NCBI RefSeq assembly: GCF_007004655.1
Contig: NZ_ML660091.1
Span: 371,524-435,523 of the forward strand
Direction of reading: 5' to 3'
Length of the DNA: 64,000 nt
Source of the DNA: Exilibacterium tricleocarpae
Lineage (GTDB): Bacteria; Pseudomonadota; Gammaproteobacteria; Pseudomonadales; Cellvibrionaceae
The notes under the pieces are model-generated. The model did not search any database. It saw only the letters and a list, made by a program, of their open reading frames with translations, and was not told the DNA's origin. The translations under genes were made by a program, and so were the position numbers. Shown piece after piece: positions 20,868-29,300 of the stretch (position 1 is its first letter; every line of letters starts with the position of its first letter).

Positions 20868-21394
20868 CCCAAACCGTGCCCGCCAACCCCACCCAGCCGC
20901 CGATCCCCAACCTGCTGGATATCGAATTGCCCGACCCGGTTACCCTCTGGCCGCCGGCACCGGGCTGGTGGCTGGTAGCCGCCGCCGGCTGCACCCTGTT
21001 GCTGTGGGCGGCGCTCAAACTGCGCGCCTATTGGCGTCACAATGCTTACCGCCGGGCTGCCAAGGCAGCGGCGCTGGCAGCCTGGCGGGATTACGAATCC
21101 GATCGCGACGGCGCCCGCTACGCGCGGGCCCTGAACCGCCTGCTCAAACGCACGGCACTGGCCGCCTACCGCCGCCCGCTGGTAGCGAAGTTGAGCGGCG
21201 AAGCCTGGGCGAACTTCCTGGCCAGTACCGCCGGCTCCCAGACCCCGTCGGCCGCCATGCTGGCGTTCTTACGCTCCGCCCCCTACCGCACGGCAACAGA
21301 CCCGGCCAATACCGCCGAATTGAACGAGATTCACCGCCTCGCGCTGGGTTGGATCAAGCACCACCGCCCCACCGCGGAGTTTCCCTATGCTTGA
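20864..21394 (+). CDS. DUF4381 membrane protein
   Basis: 176 residues. The GTG start at 20864 overlaps the stop codon of the DUF58 gene (GTGA). The N-terminal 25 residues are Pro-rich and include LPDPVTLWPPAPGWW; one membrane helix follows (WLVAAAGCTLLLWAALKL, about residues 36-53). The C-terminal part is a basic, helical cytoplasmic domain (FLASTAGSQTPSAAML and on). This matches DUF4381, the usual companion of BatA and BatB. Function is unknown, presumably an anchor or regulator of the VWA complex. It overlaps the BatA gene by 8 bases. Confidence 0.85.
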   Translation: MTQTVPANPTQPPIPNLLDIELPDPVTLWPPAPGWWLVAAAGCTLLLWAALKLRAYWRHNAYRRAAKAAALAAWRDYESDRDGARYARALNRLLKRTALAAYRRPLVAKLSGEAWANFLASTAGSQTPSAAMLAFLRSAPYRTATDPANTAELNEIHRLALGWIKHHRPTAEFPYA

Positions 21395-22424
21395 GTTGCA
21401 ATGGCCCTGGGTGCTGTTACTGTTGCCGCTGCCGGCGCTGGTCTATTTCCTGATGCCGGCCAACAAACGGGAGGAGGCCGCGTTACTGGTGCCCTTCTAT
21501 GACACCCTGGCGGGCCTCGAACGCGGTGGCCAGACCCGCAGCGGCGCCGGTCGCTGGTCGCTGGGGCTGCTGCTGGGCATCTGGCTCGCCTGTGTGCTGG
21601 CGGCGGCGCGACCGCAGTGGATCGGCGCCCCCATCGCGCTGCCCGCCAGCGGCCGCGACCTGCTGCTGGCGGTGGATATTTCCGGCAGTATGGAAACCCG
21701 GGATATGCAGGTGGCCAACCAACAAGTGGATCGCCTGTCGGTGGTAAAACGGGTGGTGGGCGAATTTGTCGAACGCCGCAAAAGCGATCGACTGGGCCTG
21801 GTGCTGTTCGGCACCCGGGCCTATCTGCAGGCGCCGCTCACCTTCGACCGGGTCACGGTCAACCGCCTGTTGCAAGAGGCGCAGTTGGGCTTTGCCGGTG
21901 AAAAAACCGCCATCGGCGACGCTATCGGCCTGTCCATCAAACGCCTGCGCGAGCGCCCGGAATCGAGCCGGGTATTGATCGTGTTGACCGACGGCGCCAA
22001 TACCGCCGGCGAGGTGACACCGCTGCGGGCGGCAGAACTGGCGCAGCAGGCGAAGGTCAAAATATACACCATCGGCATTGGGGCCGACGAGATGGTGACA
22101 CCGGGTATCTTCGGCGGTACCTTTGGCGCCCGGCGTATCAACCCCTCCATCGACCTTGACGAGGAGAGCCTGAAACGCATCGCCGAGCAGACCGGCGGGC
22201 AATACTTCCGGGCGCGGGACCCGGCGCAGCTGCGGGACATTTACCTCGCCCTTGACCAACTCGAACCGATCGAGCAGGACAACGAGGTCTTTCGCCCGAC
22301 CCGTGCACTGTTCCACTGGCCGCTGGGTCTGGCGCTCCTGCTCAGTTTCGGGCTTGCCGGGCGGCAGCTGTACCGGCGGCGCCCGGCTCGGCAAAGTGGT
22401 GGAAAACTCGTGTTGGAAAAATAA
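21387..22424 (+). CDS. batA: BatA-like VWA domain membrane protein
   Basis: 345 residues. N-terminal helices (about 4-20 and 50-70) are followed by a VWA domain (about 85-290) with an intact metal-ion-dependent adhesion motif, DISGSMETRD (DxSxS at about 91-95), and the second Asp in VLTDGAN (~197). A C-terminal helix lies at about 305-325. BatA is a peptidoglycan- and stress-related membrane protein of the aerotolerance operon. It overlaps the DUF4381 gene by 8 bases, so the order moxR, DUF58, DUF4381, batA is a single translationally coupled unit. Confidence 0.9.
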   Translation: MLELQWPWVLLLLPLPALVYFLMPANKREEAALLVPFYDTLAGLERGGQTRSGAGRWSLGLLLGIWLACVLAAARPQWIGAPIALPASGRDLLLAVDISGSMETRDMQVANQQVDRLSVVKRVVGEFVERRKSDRLGLVLFGTRAYLQAPLTFDRVTVNRLLQEAQLGFAGEKTAIGDAIGLSIKRLRERPESSRVLIVLTDGANTAGEVTPLRAAELAQQAKVKIYTIGIGADEMVTPGIFGGTFGARRINPSIDLDEESLKRIAEQTGGQYFRARDPAQLRDIYLALDQLEPIEQDNEVFRPTRALFHWPLGLALLLSFGLAGRQLYRRRPARQSGGKLVLEK

Positions 22425-22530
22425 GACTCGTGTTGAAAAAAAGAGTGGTGCAACAGTAGTAACGGAAAAATGGTGGTCACTGACAAGTGCTAGATTACAT
22501 GTCGACTGACAGATAGCGGTGTAGCAGCCA

Positions 22531-24414
22531 ATGTTTGACACAATGAGCGATTTTCACTTTTTACGCCCCTGGTGGCTGGCGGCGCTGGTGCCCGCCTGCG
22601 CGCTGATCTGGCTGTTGCAGCGCCAGTCGCGCACCGCCACGTCCTGGGCCGACCTGATTGCCCCGGAATTGCTGCAACACCTGCTGGCCGGCACCCTGTC
22701 GAAGCGCCAGCAACTGCCCTTCTGGGCGCTGGGGCTGGCGTGGCTGATCACCGCCGTCGCCCTGGCCGGCCCCACCTGGGAGAAGCTACCGCAACCGGTG
22801 CACAAAACCGAATCGGCACTGGTCATTTTGCTGGACCTGTCGCCGTCGATGCTGGCCCAGGATTTAAAACCCTCGCGCCTGGTCAGGGCCAAACACAAAT
22901 TGACCGACCTGCTCAACAAACGGGTAGAGGGTGTCACCGCGCTGGTCGCCTATGCCGGTGAAGCGCATGTGGTGACACCCCTGACCGATGATACCCGCAC
23001 CATTGACAGTCTGTTGCCGGCCCTGCACCCGAGTGTGATGCCGCTCAGCGGCAGTAATACCGAGATGGCGGTGGAGCTGGCGCTGCAGCTTTTCGACGAT
23101 GCCGGTATCCGCCGCGGCCGCCTGCTGCTGGTCACCGACGGCGTGGAGCCCGAGGCGCGGGCCACCGTGAAGGAACGCCTGCGGGACGGGCGTTTCACCC
23201 TGTCGGTCATGTCGGTCGGCACCGATGAAGGCGCGCCGATTCCACTCGGCAACGGCGGCTTTGCCAAGGATCGCCAGGGCGGCATAGTGGTGGCGCGGGT
23301 CGGCAGCGGGCAACTGCGCGATATGGCCCAGGCGCTGGGCGGTGTCTACACCCCGCTGTTGCCCACCGATGCGGATATCAAACGCCTGTCCGAGCCGCCG
23401 CTGCCGTTCGCTGACGACACCCGCGAGTTGCAGCGGGAATTCGATACCTGGAATGACCTGGGCGCCTACCTGGCGTTGTTACTGTTGCCACTGGCGGCAC
23501 TCTCGTTTCGCCGCGGCTGGCTGCTGGCTGTCACGCTGGTGACCGTGCCGCTGCTGCAGCCGGCGCCCGCCCGCGCCGATCTCTGGGACGATCTCTGGCA
23601 GCGCCCGGACCAGCAGGGCCAGGAGAGTCTCCAGCGCGGCGATGCAGAGGCCGCCGCGCAACAGTTTCGCGATCATCGCTGGCGCGGCAGCGCCCATTAC
23701 CGCAGCGGCAACTATGAAGCCGCGGCCGAGGCCTTCGCCAACGGCGATCGGGCCGGCGATGCCTACAACCGCGGTAATGCCCTGGCGCAGGCGGGGCAAC
23801 TGGACGCCGCCCTGGAAGCCTACCGGGAGGCACTGGAGAAAGACCCGCAATTGGAGGCTGCCAGGCACAACGCCGAGATCGTGGAGGCACTGAAAAAACA
23901 GCAGGAACAACAGCAGAACCAAAATCAGCAAGGCGGCCAGGACCAGACCGACGGCGAGCAACAGCAGTCCGACGGCGGCCAGGCGGGACAACAGCAGTCT
24001 CAACAGCAGTCTCAGGGACAGCCGTCACAGGACGGCCAGCCACCCCAGGGCGGCAGCCAGCCGCAAAACCCAGCCCCCGATGAAGCGGGCCGACAGCGCC
24101 AGGAGCAGACACCGGCAGGCGAGCAGCCGCCCCCGGCGTCCGGCGCTGAGTCGAAGGCAGACTCACAGGCACAGCAAGCGGCCGGCGAATTGCAGCCAGA
24201 GGACGGGGAAGACCAGGCCGGCACCGTATCGACAGCCTCCGGCACCGGTGACAGCGAGCGGGAACAGGCACTGGAGCAGTGGTTGCGACAAATACCCGAC
24301 GACCCGAGCGGACTGTTGCGGCAGAAGTTTCAGCACCAATACCGCCAGCGCCGCAAAGAATACCGGGCCGGCATCTGGCAACCGCCTGAAAACAAGGCCA
24401 ATAAACGCTGGTAA
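22531..24414 (+). CDS. BatB/BatC-like protein: VWA domain plus TPR
   Basis: 627 residues. A BatB part (about 1-325) has two N-terminal helices, a VWA domain with DLSPSMLAQD (MIDAS DxSxS) and a membrane helix at about 305-325. It is joined to a BatC-like part with TPR helices (about 350-450; RSGNYEAAAEAF, DAYNRGNALAQAGQLDAALEAYREALEKD). A Gln/Pro/Gly-rich low-complexity tail (about 455-565) ends in the conserved LEQWLRQIPDDPSGLLRQKF. In many species BatB and BatC are separate genes; here they are fused. The start is uncertain: ATG at 22531 or 22543, no clear ribosome site. A 106-base gap to batA contains the short direct repeat ACTCGTGTTG. Confidence 0.88.
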   Translation: MFDTMSDFHFLRPWWLAALVPACALIWLLQRQSRTATSWADLIAPELLQHLLAGTLSKRQQLPFWALGLAWLITAVALAGPTWEKLPQPVHKTESALVILLDLSPSMLAQDLKPSRLVRAKHKLTDLLNKRVEGVTALVAYAGEAHVVTPLTDDTRTIDSLLPALHPSVMPLSGSNTEMAVELALQLFDDAGIRRGRLLLVTDGVEPEARATVKERLRDGRFTLSVMSVGTDEGAPIPLGNGGFAKDRQGGIVVARVGSGQLRDMAQALGGVYTPLLPTDADIKRLSEPPLPFADDTRELQREFDTWNDLGAYLALLLLPLAALSFRRGWLLAVTLVTVPLLQPAPARADLWDDLWQRPDQQGQESLQRGDAEAAAQQFRDHRWRGSAHYRSGNYEAAAEAFANGDRAGDAYNRGNALAQAGQLDAALEAYREALEKDPQLEAARHNAEIVEALKKQQEQQQNQNQQGGQDQTDGEQQQSDGGQAGQQQSQQQSQGQPSQDGQPPQGGSQPQNPAPDEAGRQRQEQTPAGEQPPPASGAESKADSQAQQAAGELQPEDGEDQAGTVSTASGTGDSEREQALEQWLRQIPDDPSGLLRQKFQHQYRQRRKEYRAGIWQPPENKANKRW

Positions 24415-24589
24415 TTGCGCAGCCTTTGGCCCGACTCACAACAGGTAACAGGACCGTTAAAGTGGACATCAGCCTCGCAACAGCCGATCCGTCCGGAAAT
24501 CCGGCCCCGACGCTATCAGACCTCGACGGCATCGAGTTTTCGGCGCATGGAACGCCGGCGACATCGAATCCCGACCGAATCGTACCTTT

Positions 24590-24645
24590 GCAGTCGGACC
24601 TTTGCAGTCGGACCTTTACAGTCGGACCTTTACAGTCGGACCTTT
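24590..24645. repeat. Tandem repeat, 4 copies of 14 bp, before batD
   Basis: Four head-to-tail copies of (G/A)CAGTCGGACCTTT: 24590-24603, 24604-24617, 24618-24631 and 24632-24645. The first two begin with G, the last two with A; otherwise they are identical. A partial match precedes (ACCTTT). The unit length is not a multiple of three, so it is not coding. It occupies the 255-base gap between BatB/C and BatD and could vary in copy number or act as a binding array. Confidence 0.9.
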
Positions 24646-24669
24646 GCGCAAGACGTTTAAACAACACCT

Positions 24670-26472
24670 TTGATTAAGACAGGACCTTTGACAACAGTGG
24701 CCTCACTCATCCAGGTATCACCAGCGGCAATCCCGCGGACATCTTCACCGGCACGCGCGGGCCGCCTGCGCAGCGCCGCCGTTGCCCTGCTGTTGCTGGC
24801 GCAGGCGGCGCTGGCCGGGGCCGTAGAACTCAGTGCCAGTGTGGATCGCAAGAAAATCACCTTGGAAGACTCGGTGACACTGACGATTCGCATCAACGAG
24901 CAGAGCAGCTCGGGCCGGCCGGATTTTTCCGAACTCGGCGCCGATTTCGAGCTGCTCTCCGCACCCAGCGAGCGCAGTCAGTACCAGGTCATCAACGGGC
25001 GCGTGAGTTCGTTCACCCAATGGCAGATTCAACTGGCGCCGAAACGCGTCGGCAAGCTGTTGATTCCGTCGTTCGAGTATCGCGGCGCGTTCAGTGATGC
25101 CATCGAAATCACCGTGCTCGACCCGGTCGCCGGGCGCCGCGGCAACCAGGCGGATATTTTCCTGGAAGCGGAAATCGGCAAGTCCGCCGTCTATGTACAG
25201 GAGCAGCTTATCCTGAACGTGCGGCTGTTCACCTCGGTCACCCTGCAAAGCGTCAAGAGCCAGGACATCCGCCTGCCGGGCGCACGGGTCGAGGAGATCG
25301 CCGACCACCGCTACCAGCGCAATATGGCCGGCAAAACCTATGCGGTGGTGGAATCCGTCTACGCGGTATTCCCGCAGTCGAGTGGCGAGTTGACCATTCC
25401 CGCCCTGACCTGGTCGGTGACCACGGCCGGCAACCGCAGCAGTTTCTTCGGCCCCAGCGGCGGCAGCATCAAACGCCTGCGCAGCCAGCCGCTGAACGTC
25501 GAAGTACGCCCCCGGCCCGCGACCTACCCGGCGGACCAGCCGTGGCTGCCGGCCGAAGATGTGGCCCTGGTGCAGAGTTGGAACCGCAACCCCGATGCCT
25601 TCACGGTGGGAGAACCTATCACACGCACCCTGGAACTCAGCGCCCGCGGCTTGACCGCCGCCCAGTTGCCGCCGCTGCCAGCGGGTAATATCGACAGCAT
25701 CAAGGTGTATCCCGAGCAACCACAGAGTGAAGACTTCAAGTCCGCTGACGGCATCCGCGGGGTGCGGGTGGAAAGCCAGGCGCTGGTACCCACTCAACCG
25801 GGCCAGGTCACCCTGCCGGCGGTGGTGGTGACCTGGTGGGATACCGCCAACGACCGCCAGCGCGAAATCACACTGCCGCCCCAGGTTATCGACGTGGCAC
25901 CGGCGGCGGCCACCGGCACCGTCGCCGCCATGACCCCCGCCGCCACTGCGCCGGCGCCCGGCTCCACGGTTGCAGCACCGATCACTACCGCGGGAAGCTT
26001 GTGGGCCTGGCAAGTGGCCACGGCGCTGTCAGCCTTGTTGGCATTGCTGTTTGCCTGGCTCTGGCGCCGCGCCGCCGGCCCACAGTCGGCGGCGCCTGCA
26101 GACACCCCGCGCGGCAACGCCGTCGACACCGAAGCCAAGGCGTTCCAGCAACTGCGCGCGACTTGCAGTAACGGCGAACCACGGGCCATCCGCCGGGCGC
26201 TGCTGCAATGGGCGCAACTGTATTGGCAGGAACCGCACCTGACCCGCATCGCCGATCTGGCGGCGCGACTGGCGGATGACGAAGCCAGCGCCTGCTGTGC
26301 CGAGTTGGAGGCTCTGCTCTATGCTGAAAACTCCGGCAGCGGCAATGTGCGGCAACTGTGCAACACCTTGCTGGCGTGCCTTGCGCGACTGCGGGCACAG
26401 CGGCCCGCCGCCGCGAAAGCGAGCCGCCGCGGCGCCGACCCGGCGCTGCCGGAGCTGTACGCCGCGGGCTGA
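24670..26472 (+). CDS. batD: BatD-like (oxygen tolerance) membrane protein
   Basis: Up to 600 residues. A signal peptide or anchor lies near the N-terminus (RLRSAAVALLLLAQAALAGAV, about 32-52). The long periplasmic part (about 55-430) consists of repeated beta-sandwich domains (LSASVDRKKITLEDSVTLTIRI; PDFSELGADFELLS). A membrane helix lies at about 440-462 (LWAWQVATALSALLALLFAWLW), with a cytoplasmic tail after it. It is the last gene of the Bat operon. Start choice is unresolved: only TTG and GTG codons (24670, 24688, 24697) are available and none has a strong ribosome site. Confidence 0.85.
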   Translation: MIKTGPLTTVASLIQVSPAAIPRTSSPARAGRLRSAAVALLLLAQAALAGAVELSASVDRKKITLEDSVTLTIRINEQSSSGRPDFSELGADFELLSAPSERSQYQVINGRVSSFTQWQIQLAPKRVGKLLIPSFEYRGAFSDAIEITVLDPVAGRRGNQADIFLEAEIGKSAVYVQEQLILNVRLFTSVTLQSVKSQDIRLPGARVEEIADHRYQRNMAGKTYAVVESVYAVFPQSSGELTIPALTWSVTTAGNRSSFFGPSGGSIKRLRSQPLNVEVRPRPATYPADQPWLPAEDVALVQSWNRNPDAFTVGEPITRTLELSARGLTAAQLPPLPAGNIDSIKVYPEQPQSEDFKSADGIRGVRVESQALVPTQPGQVTLPAVVVTWWDTANDRQREITLPPQVIDVAPAAATGTVAAMTPAATAPAPGSTVAAPITTAGSLWAWQVATALSALLALLFAWLWRRAAGPQSAAPADTPRGNAVDTEAKAFQQLRATCSNGEPRAIRRALLQWAQLYWQEPHLTRIADLAARLADDEASACCAELEALLYAENSGSGNVRQLCNTLLACLARLRAQRPAAAKASRRGADPALPELYAAG

Positions 26473-26530
26473 GCCAAACGACCACTTGTCAGTCCGTTTT
26501 TAACAGAACTACACTAGAATAATTATAATT

Positions 26531-27253
26531 ATGACGCACAACAGCGGGACGATTGACACCAATCTTATGAAGGATCGGGAAACAATACCCCTGGTTTGTC
26601 CGGTCGGCGAGAGCCATTGCGCCTTCCTGGACGAGTTGGCCCGGCTACGGCAGCAAAACCGCGAACTGGCCGAACAGGTGCGCACTGACACCCTGACCGG
26701 CGTATTCAATTACCGCCACTTGATCCAGTCGCTGGAACAGGAAATCGAACGCACCCGGCGCTCTGCCCAGCCCACCACTCTGATTATGTTGGACCTCGAT
26801 CACTTCAAGCTGGTCAACGACACCTGGGGGCACGATACCGGCAATGCCGCACTGGTCAACGCCACCGCGGCGATTCGGGGCGCGGTGCGCAAACTGGATG
26901 TGCCCTGCCGCTACGGCGGCGAGGAGTTCGCCGTGGTCCTGCCGTCCACCAGCCTGCTGATGGGCATTCAGGTGGCGGAGCGGCTGCGCAATACCATCGT
27001 CAACAGTCCGTTGCGCATCGACGACCAGGTGATCCGATTAACCGCCAGTTTTGGCGTCGATGTATTTGCCCCCGGCGATACGGAAACCCCCGAGGCGTTC
27101 CTCAAGCGCACCGATCAATACCTCTACCAGGCCAAGCAGAACGGGCGCAACCGGGTGTGCCACGCCATAGACGCGCGCCTCAACACCGGCACCAGTATCA
27201 GCCAGGCAGAACGCGATGCGCTGTTGGGCGGGGATGACGAGACCGATAGCTGA
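26531..27253 (+). CDS. Diguanylate cyclase (GGDEF domain)
   Basis: 240 residues. The N-terminal segment (1-45) is short with a helix rich in Arg/Glu (ELARLRQQNRELAEQVRTD), probably a coiled-coil dimerisation helix. The GGDEF domain (about 48-215) has DTLTGVFNYRHL, LIMLDLDHFKLVNDTWGHD, the active-site RYGGEEF and ASFGVD. The inhibitory I-site RxxD (RKLD) lies five residues before GGEEF, so product feedback by c-di-GMP is expected. No sensor domain or membrane helix is present. It makes c-di-GMP from GTP in the cytoplasm. The ATG at 26531 lacks a strong ribosome site. Confidence 0.92.
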   Translation: MTHNSGTIDTNLMKDRETIPLVCPVGESHCAFLDELARLRQQNRELAEQVRTDTLTGVFNYRHLIQSLEQEIERTRRSAQPTTLIMLDLDHFKLVNDTWGHDTGNAALVNATAAIRGAVRKLDVPCRYGGEEFAVVLPSTSLLMGIQVAERLRNTIVNSPLRIDDQVIRLTASFGVDVFAPGDTETPEAFLKRTDQYLYQAKQNGRNRVCHAIDARLNTGTSISQAERDALLGGDDETDS

Positions 27254-27274
27254 CCGGCGCAGCGCCCGCGGCAG

Positions 27275-28039
27275 TCAGTGACCGGTGAACAGCGCCGCCA
27301 GACTGACCGCCACAGTCATCACCAACAGGAACCATTTCAACGTCTGCTGGCTGATGCCAATGGCCACCTTCACAGCCACGTAGGCGCCCACCATGTTACC
27401 CGCCGCCAGCACCAGGCCCGGCACCCAGGCGATTTGATCGCGGGCGATAAACACCACCAGTGCCACCGCCGTGAATACCGCCGTGCAGAGCATCTTCAGG
27501 GCATTGGCGCGCACCAGGTCGTAGCGCAGGCTGCCGGCCAGCGCCGCCAGCAGGATAAAGCCGACCCCCGCCTGCACGAAGCCGCCGTAAAAACCGGCCG
27601 CGAACAATGCCGCCACCGCCCCCGGCCGGCCACCTACCGGCAGCGCCGCGGTGCCGGGAGGTGGCGCTATCACCGCCGGACGGATCAGGATCACCAGCGC
27701 CATGGCGATCATAGCGCCCAGCAACAGGGGCTTGAGCAGCCAGTTGGGCAACACCGAGGCACTGGCGGCGCCGACCGCCCCGCCGATCAGCATCGGTGCC
27801 AGGATCGCCACCAGATCGCCGCTGGCAAGTTTGCCGTACTGCCTGAAGCCCCGGACCGCCACCAGCGACTGCAGGAACACTCCGACCCGATTGGTGGCAT
27901 TGGCGACGTCGGCCGGCATACCCAATACCATCAGCGCCGGCAGCGTCAGATTCGAACCGCCTCCGGCCAGTACATTGATGACACCGGCCAACAGGCCGGT
28001 CCCGAGCAACAACACAATATCGGTAACAGCGAGCGCCAT
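27275..28039 (-). CDS. TauE/SafE-family sulfite exporter-like permease
   Basis: 254 residues with about eight hydrophobic helices. The family signature is seen twice: GTGLLAGVINVLAGGGSNLTLPAL (residues 13-36) and the related segment GFYGGFVQAGVGFILLAAL (~147-165). TauE/SafE proteins export sulfite or organosulfonates, or act as permeases for related anions; the substrate cannot be read from the sequence. The gene is monocistronic and converges on the diguanylate cyclase, with 21 bases between the stops. Confidence 0.88.
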   Translation of the reverse strand: MALAVTDIVLLLGTGLLAGVINVLAGGGSNLTLPALMVLGMPADVANATNRVGVFLQSLVAVRGFRQYGKLASGDLVAILAPMLIGGAVGAASASVLPNWLLKPLLLGAMIAMALVILIRPAVIAPPPGTAALPVGGRPGAVAALFAAGFYGGFVQAGVGFILLAALAGSLRYDLVRANALKMLCTAVFTAVALVVFIARDQIAWVPGLVLAAGNMVGAYVAVKVAIGISQQTLKWFLLVMTVAVSLAALFTGH

Positions 28040-28612
28040 GAGTTTGTCAGGTCAGGAAGTGGGCGACAGATGATAAGCGGTCACAGCGGTTTTGCAACCA
28101 TGACCGCCCCCCGGGCGATTTTTACTGTTACCGGTATCCAAACGAACCCACGCCGAACCAAAATGTGAACTGTGTCAAGAAATTGACATCCAGCAGTTTG
28201 TATACTGCCAGTCGACCAAAACAACAACTTTCGTACTCACGGCATCCGCAGACCATTCTGATACCGGCAGTCCCGATCTGATATGAAGGCTTTTCAGCGA
28301 GAAAAAGCGGTCGCGATTTTGGAAATCCGCCCATCCCCGGTGCACCGCGACAATCGCCTGTGCTGAGGGCAATACGATAAAGCGGCCATTTATTGAGTGA
28401 CATCAAGCCGGCGCCAGGGTCGGCTATAGTATTTTAACGATGTGAAGCAAACTAACGCGGTATCCGGGCGGTAGCTTCCCTGCGCCACCGCCGGGTCGAC
28501 TGTCGCCACACCGGAGTGCGAGTTGGAACGGGAAAACGGCACAAACAACCGCAACAAAGAAGCAGGTGCCGCCGGCCGGCGCCTGTAACGGGTCAGAGAC
28601 AAGCGAGACACT
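28040..28612. other. Divergent intergenic region, 573 bases
   Basis: It lies between the TauE/SafE gene and the following plus-strand gene. It contains a small inverted repeat TGTCAA-GAAA-TTGACA (28173-28188) and an AT-rich stretch near 28422-28438 (TATAGTATTTTAA) that could hold a -10 element for the 28613 gene. TTGACA at 28183 is only 12 bases from the next TATACT, so that pair is not a good promoter. I found no credible gene; a 92-codon minus frame at 28128-28406 has no family features. Confidence 0.45.
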
Positions 28613-29161
28613 ATGGCAAACTACCAGTTAATCTGGAATCTTCATGGTATACATTACAAAGACAAGGCCGTTAATTTTTTACAGCGCTTCGAAGATTCGC
28701 TGTGTGTATTCTCCGGCGCGGTGAGCCAGGTCTACGCCAACTACAATATCTGGCCGATCACCGCCGACAACAGCAAACTGCTGGTGCTGCCCAACCCCAA
28801 CGCCCATCACGATATCTTCCAGTCGATTGACAGCGATGCCGTTGTCAGCACCGGGCTGTATATCCTGCCCGGTGAAGTGGTGGGTAAGAAAGGGTTGTTT
28901 CTCTCCCACAAAAGCCGCCTCAACGGTAAACTGAAAGTCACACCGCTGGCCCAGGGGCTGGAAAAAGTAGCGGCCAAGACGGACACTCCGTTTTTACCGG
29001 TTATCACCAACAAGGATTTGAAAGAGCTCAACCGCAAGAGCCCGATCCTGCATCTGCATCGCCTGCTCCCCGAGCGACTCGAGAGCCACTCGCAGTTCGA
29101 CGTGCGCACCATCTGCGGCACCATCGAGGAGAAGATGCACAAATACCTGGCCTGCGCCTGA
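28613..29161 (+). CDS. Conserved-looking hypothetical protein
   Basis: 182 residues, soluble, with no signal peptide or membrane helix. The composition is normal and codon use matches its neighbours, so it is likely a real gene. I do not recognise the family. It begins with hydrophobic-aromatic strands (YQLIWNLHGIHYKDKAVNFL) and has the Pro/Asn-rich segment VLPNPNAHHD near residue 58. One internal Cys-containing segment (DVRTICGTIEEKMHKY) lies at the C-terminus. It is monocistronic, convergent with pepN, and preceded by a 573-base gap. No function is proposed. Confidence 0.7.
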   Translation: MANYQLIWNLHGIHYKDKAVNFLQRFEDSLCVFSGAVSQVYANYNIWPITADNSKLLVLPNPNAHHDIFQSIDSDAVVSTGLYILPGEVVGKKGLFLSHKSRLNGKLKVTPLAQGLEKVAAKTDTPFLPVITNKDLKELNRKSPILHLHRLLPERLESHSQFDVRTICGTIEEKMHKYLACA

Positions 29162-29300
29162 CCCGGGTGCTGTACACAGGGCATGCCGGTGCTCCCGGAG
29201 GTGATGTCACTGCCGCCATCCAGCAGTGCCGTCACCGGCGCTGTCCCACCGCTGTCATCATCCGCACTGCCGGCTGCGGCCACCGTGCCGGTGGCGCCGC

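Noticed and set aside
22405-22440. ACTCGTGTTG direct repeat as a binding site
   Set aside because: Only two imperfect copies at the end of the batA gene, partly coding; too weak to call.
28183-28206. TTGACA followed by TATACT as a promoter
   Set aside because: Spacing is only 12 bases, too short for sigma-70, and the site lies over 400 bases before the next plus-strand gene.
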